From contig NZ_FNAO01000003.1 in NCBI RefSeq assembly GCF_900101815.1, positions 475,109 through 539,108 of the forward strand: a DNA stretch of 64,000 nt, read 5' to 3'. Below are positions 56,904 through 63,905 of this stretch, in pieces. Source of the stretch: Pricia antarctica (GTDB lineage Bacteria; Bacteroidota; Bacteroidia; Flavobacteriales; Flavobacteriaceae). The first letter of the stretch is position 1. Every line of letters begins with the position of its first letter. The notes beneath the pieces were generated by a model. That model worked only from the letters and a program-made list of their open reading frames with translations, was not told the origin of the DNA and did not search any database. Made by a program: the position numbers and the translations under genes.

Positions 56904-57613
56904 TTCGATGCATCATTATAGAAGACCAGCCACCTGCACAGCGTGTACTGCAAAAGTTCATCGGCGATATGGAAAGTTTGGAACTGAAGGCGACCTTCGC
57001 CGATGCGCTAAAAGCGATGGACTTTCTAAAATCGGAATCCATTGACCTGATTTTTCTTGACATTCACCTACCTAAGATTTCGGGTATCGATTTTTTAAAA
57101 ACAATACCAAATGTCCCGAACGTTATTTTGACTACCGCTTTTTCCGATTATGCCTTGGAAAGCTATGACCTGAACGTAGTGGATTATTTGCTGAAACCCT
57201 TTTCCTTCGAGCGGTTCATAAAGGCGGTCAATAAGGTTCCCGTAGGCCTAGATGCGAGCAAAAAACCATCGGAAGAATCGAACAGGAACAGCAAATCACG
57301 TCCAGATGTGCTCTTCATAAAATCCGGATACGAGCACCTGAAAATACAGGTATCGGAAATTCTCTATATTCAATCGGAAGCGGATTATACTGAAATTTTC
57401 ACATCCGAAAAAAAATTTCTGACCTCACATTCACTACGGCATTGGTTACAAACTTTGGGTGATGTGCTGTTTGTTCAGATACATAAATCGTTTATCGTGA
57501 ATACCACGAACATCACCAAAGTATCGGGCAACCGGATTTATTTTGATACGGATACCCATGTGCCCATAGGAAGGGCTTATAAAGAAGAATTTGTGGAAAG
57601 GTATTTGAAGTAA
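56900..57613 (+). CDS. LytTR-type response regulator
   Basis: Partner of the preceding kinase, 237 residues. Receiver domain with Asp54 in IFLDIHLPKISG and Lys in LLKPFSF; LytTR DNA-binding domain (about 130-237) with FIKSGYEHLKI and HKSFIVNTTNITKV. It probably controls the divergent TonB-linked barrel gene or its own operon. Confidence 0.93.
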   Translation: MIRCIIIEDQPPAQRVLQKFIGDMESLELKATFADALKAMDFLKSESIDLIFLDIHLPKISGIDFLKTIPNVPNVILTTAFSDYALESYDLNVVDYLLKPFSFERFIKAVNKVPVGLDASKKPSEESNRNSKSRPDVLFIKSGYEHLKIQVSEILYIQSEADYTEIFTSEKKFLTSHSLRHWLQTLGDVLFVQIHKSFIVNTTNITKVSGNRIYFDTDTHVPIGRAYKEEFVERYLK

Positions 57614-57664
57614 TAAGGCCGAACGCTATTCTATTTCTACAAAAGATTGAATCCAGAATTATAT

Positions 57665-58003
57665 TTAAGATGAAATAGCTGCCTTTCTATTATGAAATTT
57701 GGAAGCAACAGCACTTAGTACTGCAATCTGTGAGGCATGAAAAAATAGTAATGGTAGTAAGATCAATTTCAGGTCAGCCAGAGTACCCAAGAGAATTTTT
57801 CAAAATACGGCTCCGTGAATCAGTATGATTTTTGGTGCCAAGAAGTGGTCGGTGATACGGTCTTCGATAGTTCAACCGAACAGTTTCGCAAAAAAGCCCA
57901 TGGTTAGAAACACGATAGCGAACAGAGCCAACACCCCGGAAAATAAGTCCGTTAAATGGAAAATAGAAACGCAACCCAACAGCTCTCCTTAAAACACAAG
58001 TAG
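57665..58003 (-). pseudogene. Decayed bile acid:sodium symporter gene, C-terminal half
   Basis: One frame reads LLVF-stop-GELLGCVSIFHLTDLFSGV to FAKLFG-stop-TIEDRITDHFLAPK to IHGAVF-stop-KILLGTLADLKLILLPLLFF and HASQIAVLSAVAS. These are the last three helices of SLC10A7-like symporters (EDRI...K...HGxVFxKxLxG, LLPLxxFHxxQ). Three stops interrupt it at 57989-57991 (TAA), 57872-57874 (TGA) and 57800-57802 (TGA). The N-terminal half is gone; the zinc-ribbon gene ends 41 bases away. Confidence 0.65.
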
Positions 58004-58043
58004 TTAGGCAAAACTGGCACGGAACAACCTCCCTCCCTTAATG

Positions 58044-58418
58044 CTACTCCATATAGGCCTGCCATTGGACGATCAGATATTTGTTCTTTGGATTTCGTTC
58101 CAACGAAAGAAAACCGTAATCATAGCAGAAAAGATAGACATCACCCTTTGTGTTTTTCCAATAGTGCGTGAAATATCTTGGGTCGAAGCCTTCGGCGATC
58201 AGTTCCGATCTGCGTATCGTGGTAAAACCGGACTTGTTGTACCGCTTCAACAGTTTTCTATTAATTTTCAATTGTCTATCCACTCTCAGATAAAACTTTT
58301 CGTCCTTTTGACGGTTTTCATATTGGTTAATGGACTTGCACTTTGTCGAGCAGAATATCTTATCCGTTCTCCCCCGTACAGGAGACCCGCATACCGGACA
58401 TTTTTTGTTTTCGCTCAT
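58044..58418 (-). CDS. Zinc-ribbon protein divergent from the cassette recombinase
   Basis: A 124-residue basic protein with an N-terminal zinc ribbon (CPVCG at 7-11, CSTKC at 23-27), a Lys/Arg-rich helix (about 40-65) and an aromatic C-terminus (GDVYLFCYDYGFLSLE). No characterised family is known to me. I recall similar ribbon proteins in Flavobacteria. It starts 64 bases from the divergent recombinase gene across a shared inverted repeat, suggesting common control and perhaps a joint function in recombination. Confidence 0.75.
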   Translation of the reverse strand: MSENKKCPVCGSPVRGRTDKIFCSTKCKSINQYENRQKDEKFYLRVDRQLKINRKLLKRYNKSGFTTIRRSELIAEGFDPRYFTHYWKNTKGDVYLFCYDYGFLSLERNPKNKYLIVQWQAYME

Positions 58419-58422
58419 CAGT

Positions 58423-58453
58423 AAAAGTATATTATACGGTTAATATACCTTTT
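58423..58453. promoter_or_regulatory. Inverted repeat in the zinc-ribbon/recombinase divergent promoter
   Basis: AAAAGTATATTA and TAATATACCTTTT face each other across 6 bases and differ only by one extra base. The repeat occupies half of the 64-base region between the two divergent starts and would suit an operator acting on both genes. Confidence 0.55.
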
Positions 58454-58482
58454 AATACTGGAAATCTTACTAAAATTGTTCT

Positions 58483-59610
58483 ATGAATTCACTTAAATCA
58501 ATAACGCTATATCACCTGATGATCAAAGATCAAAAGATGATCGGCATCAAGTTTACGCCCGATAAGCTGATACAAGGGCTTATCAAAAGCCTACCGGGCC
58601 CGAAATGGAGCGAGCAATATAATATGGCCTATATCCCTAATACCAAGGGCAATCTGGGTATTATCTTCAACACTTTCAAGGGCCTGGTCTGGATAAACTA
58701 TAACAGGTTCTTCACGAACCGCCCCATCAATACCGGTAACGAAACCGTCGATGTAGAATGGTTCAGGAAAAGAACGCCGGTTCCCGGGCACAGGCCCTGC
58801 CCCGAGGAATACCTTCTTAAACTGGAATTGAGGCGGTATGCCAACAGTACGGTAAAGACCTATGTATCCTTTTTCGAGATGTTCATAAACCACTACAAGG
58901 AAAAAGAGCTGAATACTATCAATGAAAGTGATATCAGGGCGTTTCTTCAAACACTGATCCGTAGAAACGTATCTGACTCCTATCTCAACCAAGCTATCAA
59001 TGCCATTAAATTCTACTACGAAGTCGTATTGGGCATGCCCAACCGGTTCTATGACATCGAAAGGCCGCGTAAGGAGAGCAAACTGCCTACGGTCATCTCA
59101 AAGGAAGAGATACTGGCCATTATCGATAACACCAATAACATAAAGCACAGGTGCATCGTAGAGCTGCTATACGGGTCGGGCCTTCGCCGAAGCGAACTTC
59201 TGAACCTGAAAATTACCGATGTCGACAGTAAGCGGATGCTGATAAGGGTGCAAGGTGGCAAAGGGAGGAAGGACAGACTTACCCTATTGTCGAAATCCGC
59301 CCTGGAAGACCTTCGCGTCTACTATAAGGAATGGAAGCCCGGAAACTATCTGTTCGAGGGACGCAAAGCCTCCCGGTACGGTGCGGAAAGCGTATTGAAT
59401 ATAGTTAAAAAAGCTGCAGCAAGGGCAAAAATACCACAAACGGTCACCCCTCATGTACTACGCCATAGCTTTGCGACCCATCTATTGGAGTCCGGTGTTG
59501 ATCTCAGGCAGATACAGGTACTTTTGGGCCACGGTTCGAGCAAGACGACGGAAATATACACCCATGTGGCGACCAATACTTTTATGGAGATCAAAAATCC
59601 CTTAGATTAG
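58483..59610 (+). CDS. Tyrosine recombinase of the cassette array
   Basis: A 375-residue site-specific recombinase. An N-terminal extension of about 105 residues (SITLYHLMIKDQKMIGIKF and so on) is not part of XerC/XerD; then a SAM-like core-binding domain (about 108-185) and the catalytic domain with Arg235, Lys260, His324, Arg327, His350 and Tyr359 (GLRRSEL, GGKGRK, HVLRHSFATHLL, LLGHGSS, TTEIYTHV). The 15-20-residue insertion that IntI enzymes carry before the HxxR box is absent. I infer that it cuts the attI/attC sites behind it. Confidence 0.9.
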   Translation: MNSLKSITLYHLMIKDQKMIGIKFTPDKLIQGLIKSLPGPKWSEQYNMAYIPNTKGNLGIIFNTFKGLVWINYNRFFTNRPINTGNETVDVEWFRKRTPVPGHRPCPEEYLLKLELRRYANSTVKTYVSFFEMFINHYKEKELNTINESDIRAFLQTLIRRNVSDSYLNQAINAIKFYYEVVLGMPNRFYDIERPRKESKLPTVISKEEILAIIDNTNNIKHRCIVELLYGSGLRRSELLNLKITDVDSKRMLIRVQGGKGRKDRLTLLSKSALEDLRVYYKEWKPGNYLFEGRKASRYGAESVLNIVKKAAARAKIPQTVTPHVLRHSFATHLLESGVDLRQIQVLLGHGSSKTTEIYTHVATNTFMEIKNPLD

Positions 59611-59626
59611 TGTTCCTAAAATAGAA

Positions 59627-59661
59627 ATATAGTAACTTGTTACTATATACAATTGTTAGCA
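59627..59661 (+). other. Candidate attI site
   Basis: A perfect palindrome (ATATAGTAAC-TT-GTTACTATAT, 59627-59648) 17 bases behind the recombinase stop is followed by the core GTTAGCA (59655-59661). Its reverse complement TGCTAAC is exactly the R'' box of the first attC site, as expected if cassette A entered here. Confidence 0.7.
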
Positions 59662-60136
59662 AAAATAGCTCATTAAAAAAAGTCGTTATACTGTTCCAAA
59701 TTTTCCGGAATTAGAAAATAAACGGTAGACCAGAATCCTAATGGACCTGACTCAACGCAACTATTGCGGAGATGGACTTTTTAGCAGGTTTGCGCAAATG
59801 GACATCACTCGAAAACTCTGAATGGATTCTCGTGCCACTTTGCGCAGATGGACTTCACTCATGCGCAATCGTTACGCTGAAGGATTTTACTCGAACTGGG
59901 TTCAGAACGTTCCGATCTGTGCAATCGAAACGCAATCGGTCCGGGATCGTTGCGCAATCGTTATGCAATCTGTGCAAGCGAAACGTGCTCACTCATACGT
60001 GTCGCTACTTTTGCTAACATGACCTATGATCAATTGCTCGGGATTTTCCGATGGAAAATCCTCGCGCATTTACTATTTTAGGTGCGCGATGGGAAATCCT
60101 TCGGATTTCACAACGCAACTGATCATAGCTATGGCG
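59656..60136 (+). other. Cassette A, apparently non-coding
   Basis: About 480 bases between attI and the end of the first attC site. It contains several TGCGCA-centred units (TTTGCGCAAATGGAC, TTTGCGCAGATGGAC, CATGCGCAATCGTTA, GTTGCGCAATCGTTA) in a repeat-like context. Short frames exist but none looks like a protein. It may be a non-coding or RNA-coding cassette. Confidence 0.55.
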
Positions 60137-60142
60137 TTAGCG
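60012..60142 (+). repeat. attC-like site 1
   Basis: 131 bases. R'' TGCTAAC (60012-60018), spacer 5, L'' CTATGATCAATTGC (60024-60037), a 77-base loop, L' GCAACTGATCATAG (60115-60128), spacer 7, R' GTTAGCG (60136-60142). L''/L' pair with one A-C mismatch. The loop itself contains three small hairpins. The predicted cut lies between 60136 and 60137. Confidence 0.85.
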
Positions 60143-60279
60143 GCAAGCTAAAAAAAATCTCGCTTCAATTGAAAATCCAAACGAAAAGCCAGCCGCACAT
60201 TTTAGCACATTTGGTTTTTGCCACTACAAAACGCCAACGCTGAAAAAACCAAAAGAGCTAAAATTTTCCCACCGCAAAA

Positions 60280-60310
60280 TTTGGATATTAATAAAAATGT
60301 TTTAAATTTG
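60280..60310 (+). promoter_or_regulatory. Promoter of the restriction-modification cassette
   Basis: TTTG (60280-60283), 19 bases, then TAAATTTG (60303-60310), an exact match to the Bacteroidota -33/-7 promoter form. Transcription would begin near 60317. The cassette thus carries its own promoter and does not depend on one in the recombinase region. Confidence 0.7.
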
Positions 60311-60324
60311 TCAAAAAATGACAA
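60308..60324. promoter_or_regulatory. Operator (C-box-like) of the controller gene
   Basis: TTGTCA-AAAAA-TGACAA is a perfect inverted repeat overlapping the -7 box and the presumed transcription start. Such a position fits autorepression by the XRE controller encoded just downstream. Confidence 0.6.
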
Positions 60325-60329
60325 GTCTT

Positions 60330-60659
60330 ATGAAAACAACATTTGGCGAATATATTCGACTTTTAAGAACCGAAAAGGAATTGACCTTGACCCAACTTGC
60401 GGCCAAACTGAATTTGGACTCTGCCAATTTGAGCAAAATAGAGAATGGAATTCGAGATTTTGACGAAAAAAGACTTCCAAAATTGGCGAGAATTTTTAAA
60501 CTAAACTTAAAAGATTTACGAGAAGAATATATAACAGACCAACTCGGAAAAAAAATCTACGAAACGAACTGCACAAAACAACTCTTAAAAGTTGCTGAAG
60601 AAAAAGCAGAATATCGCAGAACACTCAATAAAAACCTTCAAACAGAAAAAGCAGTATGA
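60330..60659 (+). CDS. XRE-family controller of the restriction-modification system
   Basis: A 109-residue protein with an N-terminal helix-turn-helix (about 5-58: [20 protein letters not shown]) of the C-protein type and a charged C-terminal helix. Controllers time methyltransferase and nuclease expression when such systems enter a new host. The frame is open from an ATG at 60318, but that codon lies inside the palindromic operator and at the presumed transcription start, so I prefer the ATG at 60330. The end overlaps the methyltransferase start (ATGA). Confidence 0.85.
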   Translation: MKTTFGEYIRLLRTEKELTLTQLAAKLNLDSANLSKIENGIRDFDEKRLPKLARIFKLNLKDLREEYITDQLGKKIYETNCTKQLLKVAEEKAEYRRTLNKNLQTEKAV

Positions 60660-61705
60660 AAATAGTATCATTTTTTGCAGGAGCAGGCGGACTTGATTTA
60701 GGATTCCAAAAAGCGGGATTCGATGTCATTTGGGCGAACGAATATGACAAAGAAATTTGGGAAACTTATGAAAAAAACCATCCCAAAACGACTTTGGATA
60801 AAAGAAGTATTGTTAACATCAAATCTGATGAAGTTCCTGAATGTGATGGAATTATTGGTGGACCACCTTGCCAAAGTTGGAGCGAAGCAGGTTCATTGCG
60901 TGGAATAAATGACAAACGCGGACAATTATTTTTCGATTTCATAAGAATATTAGAAGCAAAACAACCAAAGTTTTTCCTTGCCGAAAATGTGAGCGGAATG
61001 CTATTGGATAGACATAGCGAAGCTTTAAAAAACATTAAAGAACTTTTTAAAAATGCAGGGATTGGATATGAATTATCATTCCAATTACTAAACGCATCTG
61101 ACTTTGATGTTCCACAAGACAGAAAAAGAGTATTTTTTGTTGGTATTCGCAAAGACTTAAATTTTAAATTTCAATTTCCAAAACCAGTACAAGAAAAAAT
61201 TACGCTCGACCAAGCGATTTCGGATTTAAAAAATAGCGTTGTTCCAGCCAAAGAAGGAAACAAAACAAACAAAGAAATTTGTAAAATCTCAAATCACGAA
61301 TTTATGATTGGCGGATTTTCTTCAATGTTTATGTCGAGAAATCGAGTGAGAACTTGGGACGAACAATCATTTACAATTCAAGCAGGAGGTCGCCACGCAC
61401 CTATTCATCCTCAAGCACCAAAAATGAAATTTATTGAACAAAACGTTCGTGAGTTTGTGAAAGGAAAAGAGGATTTATACAGAAGATTGAGCGTAAGAGA
61501 ATGTGCAAGAATACAAACATTCCCAGATAATTTTACGTTCCATTATCACCACATTGCAGCAGGTTATAAAATGATTGGAAACGCAGTTCCAGTAAATCTT
61601 GCAAAACATATGGCTTTGAGCATTAAAATTCAAATTGAAAACGCAGAAAAACAACCTGCAAAAACAAATAAAAAACAATTGGAATTAGAAAACACATTAT
61701 CTTAA
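60656..61705 (+). CDS. DNA (cytosine-5-)-methyltransferase, HaeIII-like
   Basis: C5-cytosine methyltransferase of 349 residues. Motif [16 protein letters not shown], motif [10 protein letters not shown] with the catalytic Cys72, motif VI AENVSGM, motif [15 protein letters not shown], motif [20 protein letters not shown] and motif [14 protein letters not shown] are in normal order. The sequence follows M.HaeIII closely, so the target GGCC is likely. It is coupled to the controller by 4 bases and followed by the nuclease after 3 bases. The cassette is visibly more A+T-rich than the chromosome, a sign of transfer. Confidence 0.94.
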   Translation: MKIVSFFAGAGGLDLGFQKAGFDVIWANEYDKEIWETYEKNHPKTTLDKRSIVNIKSDEVPECDGIIGGPPCQSWSEAGSLRGINDKRGQLFFDFIRILEAKQPKFFLAENVSGMLLDRHSEALKNIKELFKNAGIGYELSFQLLNASDFDVPQDRKRVFFVGIRKDLNFKFQFPKPVQEKITLDQAISDLKNSVVPAKEGNKTNKEICKISNHEFMIGGFSSMFMSRNRVRTWDEQSFTIQAGGRHAPIHPQAPKMKFIEQNVREFVKGKEDLYRRLSVRECARIQTFPDNFTFHYHHIAAGYKMIGNAVPVNLAKHMALSIKIQIENAEKQPAKTNKKQLELENTLS

Positions 61706-61708
61706 AGT

Positions 61709-62668
61709 ATGGCAAATCAGACAATAAATGGAAAAGCTTTTGAATATGCTTTGCTTTTGGAATTTTATGAACGTTTGAAAATTATAACAAGTGTTTCGAT
61801 TACCGAAAATGAACCTTATCAAAACGCAAAAGGTTGTTTTGAAAGTTTTATTGAAGATGAGCAAGATACTTTCAGAATCACAGCAAGTGCAGCGATTAAT
61901 TTTTTGATTGATATTGAACCAAGATTGTCAAATGGAATTAACAAAAATGACATATTGGTTCTTGAAATCGTGAGCGACCAAGCAGGACAAACAGGCGATG
62001 TTCGTGATGTTTTAGTAATTCGCTCTCTTCAAAAATGGGAAATTGGAATTTCTGCGAAGAACAATCATAGAGCAGTTAAACATTCTCGATTATCATTGAA
62101 CATTGATTTTGGCGAAAAGTGGTTAGGAGTTCCTTGTTCACAAAATTACTTTGCTGAAATTAAGCCAATATTTGATATGTTGGCAAATCTAAAAGCAAAG
62201 GATAAATCCACGAAATGGACTTCGATTGAAAATATGCACGAAGTAGTTTACGTGCCAATTTTAAATGCTTTTAGAAAAGAACTTTTAAGACTTGATAAAG
62301 CAAACCCAAATATTGTAGCCGAGAATCTTGTGCAATATTTGATTGGAAATGAAGATTTCTATAAAGTCATCAAAGGAAACAAAAAAGTTGAAATTCAAGC
62401 ATATAATTTAAAGGGAACTTTGAATTTACCATTTGAATCTGTAAAACCAAAAGCCAAAATTCCTAAACTTAAATTGCCGACAAGATTAATCGAAATTGTT
62501 TATCAGGATAATTCGACTACCACTTTATTGGTTTCTTTAAATGAAGGTTGGCAAATATCCTTTAGAATTCATAATGCAAGTTCCAGAATTGAACCATCAT
62601 TGAAATTTGACATTAATCTTGTGAGTGCACCACATACTTTATTCACAAATCATATTTTTATAGCATAA
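61709..62668 (+). CDS. HaeIII-family restriction endonuclease
   Basis: A 319-residue type II restriction enzyme, close to the length of R.HaeIII. Matching stretches are NGKAFEYALLLEFYERL near the N-terminus, DVRDVLVIRS, WEIGISAKNNHRAVKHSRLS and IDFGEKWLGVPCSQNYF, which hold the likely catalytic acidic and Lys residues. It should cleave GGCC when unmethylated. It starts 3 bases after the methyltransferase, so one transcript supplies both. It is the last gene of cassette B. Confidence 0.88.
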   Translation: MANQTINGKAFEYALLLEFYERLKIITSVSITENEPYQNAKGCFESFIEDEQDTFRITASAAINFLIDIEPRLSNGINKNDILVLEIVSDQAGQTGDVRDVLVIRSLQKWEIGISAKNNHRAVKHSRLSLNIDFGEKWLGVPCSQNYFAEIKPIFDMLANLKAKDKSTKWTSIENMHEVVYVPILNAFRKELLRLDKANPNIVAENLVQYLIGNEDFYKVIKGNKKVEIQAYNLKGTLNLPFESVKPKAKIPKLKLPTRLIEIVYQDNSTTTLLVSLNEGWQISFRIHNASSRIEPSLKFDINLVSAPHTLFTNHIFIA

Positions 62669-62813
62669 TGCCAACGCTAAAAGCCATACACATTTGCAAT
62701 TCGCACCAGCCAAAGCTCAAGCCAAAAATTGCAAAAGAGTATGTCTCGCCAACGCTCAATCCGAACAGAAATAGAAACATCGGAATTGAAAAGCAGAACG
62801 GAACAAAGCCAGC

Positions 62814-62946
62814 CGCTAACACCGTGTATAAGCAATAAGGGCTTTGTGTTTAACCCGAAAGTTATTATCTTTCAGCAATGTTCAGTTAATGACGGAATAT
62901 CATTGCTTATTTTGCCCCTTACTGCTCATACACATCAACGTTGTAA
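62814..62946 (+). repeat. attC-like site 2
   Basis: 133 bases at the end of the restriction-modification cassette. R'' CGCTAAC (62814-62820), spacer 3, L'' GTGTATAAGCAATAAGGGC (62824-62842), loop, L' GCCCCTTACTGCTCATACAC (62914-62933), spacer 6, R' GTTGTAA (62940-62946). R'' and two bases before it (GCCGCTAAC) are the reverse complement of the junction at site 1. Confidence 0.83.
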
Positions 62947-63412
62947 AATATAGCAGAATTCACTCAGATCCATAAAATCCAGAATCTGTAAACTGTCTGG
63001 TCTGAACTATTTCAGAAAACCAACTGTTGCGGAATTTTGAGCAAGTTTGCGGAATTTAAAATCGGATTTTATTTCAAAAACGGTCTATTAACAAAGGATT
63101 TTCTAAAACAAGTTTGCAAAATAAATAACGGAACCTTTGCAGTTTGCGGAATTTCTCAAGATGCGGAATTTAGCCAGATGCGGAATTATGCACGATGCGG
63201 AATTTGAGCAGTTCGCGGATTTGCTTACTCGAGCGCACAACCTAAATGAGTATTTTATCTAAAGTCTGAAATTCACGAAACTACATTTTACAACATCGCG
63301 TATAATTAATTGCTAGGTCTGTACTTCTTCCGAAAACCCTCGTGGATGCCAAAGTTCGTTTTTATTTGCTAAATTAGCGCTTGAGACGCGCAACTAATCA
63401 TACTCAAGGGCG
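62941..63412 (+). other. Cassette C, non-coding, with TGCGGAATT repeats
   Basis: About 470 bases without a convincing gene. The 9-base word TGCGGAATT occurs six times exactly (63028, 63048, 63145, 63162, 63179 and 63196) and once in a changed form at 63213; the last four exact copies are spaced by 17 bases. The frame of the repeats is not constant, so a repeat protein is unlikely. Confidence 0.6.
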
Positions 63413-63418
63413 TTGCAA
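63288..63418 (+). repeat. attC-like site 3
   Basis: 131 bases. R'' TTACAAC (63288-63294), spacer 5, L'' GTATAATTAATTGC (63300-63313), loop, L' GCAACTAATCATAC (63390-63403), spacer 8, R' GTTGCAA (63412-63418). The outer arm ATTTTACAAC is the exact reverse complement of the left junction of cassette C. Nearly identical to site 4. Confidence 0.85.
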
Positions 63419-63899
63419 GTAATACTCGGGCTTTATAGAAAGCCTCAAAATCAGAAATTTAACCAACCGTATTTAAAGATCAAAAAACGGAATTCGAAAC
63501 GGAAGCCAAAAAGCAAGTTGCGGAATTACTCACTCATGCGGAATTAAATGCATCGAAAAAAACTGAATTTCGATAACAGTGTAAATGACCGTTGCGCCAC
63601 CAATCGGAATAAAAAAATTTTTGCTGATGAGAATCAGAACGCTGAAAATCACTCTTGCGGAATTGACCAATCTTACGGAATTAGATCGGTTGCGGAAACT
63701 GAACTCACGAATTCCACGCAGAACGCACTTCTAATCCAAATCGTAACTAAACTAGAAACAGCCGTGATTACTACTTGCAACATCGCGTATAATTAATTGC
63801 TTGACCTGTTCTCCTTCCGAAAATCCTCGTGGATTCGCTAGTTCGTTTTTATTTGCTAAATTAGTGGCTTAAAGACGCAACTAATCATACTCAAGAGCG
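63413..63899 (+). other. Cassette D, with TGCGGAATT repeats
   Basis: About 490 bases. TGCGGAATT occurs three times exactly (63519, 63537 and 63656) with further variants (TTACGGAATT, TTGCGGAAAC). A frame at 63548-63796 runs into the attC site and looks unlike a protein; another short frame reads TEFETEAKKQVAELLTHAEL but lacks a start. I regard it as non-coding, with low certainty. Confidence 0.5.
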
Positions 63900-63905
63900 T
63901 TGCCA
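63775..63905 (+). repeat. attC-like site 4
   Basis: 131 bases. R'' TTGCAAC (63775-63781), spacer 5, L'' GTATAATTAATTGC (63787-63800), loop, L' GCAACTAATCATAC (63877-63890), spacer 8, R' GTTGCCA (63899-63905). The outer arm TACTTGCAAC is the reverse complement of the left junction of cassette D. L'' and L' are identical to those of site 3. Confidence 0.85.

Noticed and set aside
57665..58003. TGA codons in the symporter relic as selenocysteine or readthrough
   Set aside because: The stops include a TAA, the N-terminal half is missing, and no selenocysteine insertion hairpin is visible after the TGA codons; simple decay explains it.
59772..60022. Frames of 66 and 81 codons in cassette A
   Set aside because: They run through the TGCGCA repeats and into the attC site, have Cys/Arg-rich random-looking composition and no promoter-start arrangement.
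63548..63796. 82-codon frame in cassette D
   Set aside because: It crosses the repeat words and ends inside the L'' arm of the attC-like site; composition looks random. Not fully excluded.
62941..63899. CRISPR array
   Set aside because: The repeated word is only 9 bases, spacing is mostly irregular, there are no unique spacers of constant length, and no cas genes are nearby.
60012..63905. The four 131-133-base repeats as insertion sequences or MITEs
   Set aside because: No target duplications or transposase; the inverted arms follow the attC plan, and the complementarity runs between neighbouring sites rather than within each copy, which fits cassette junctions.
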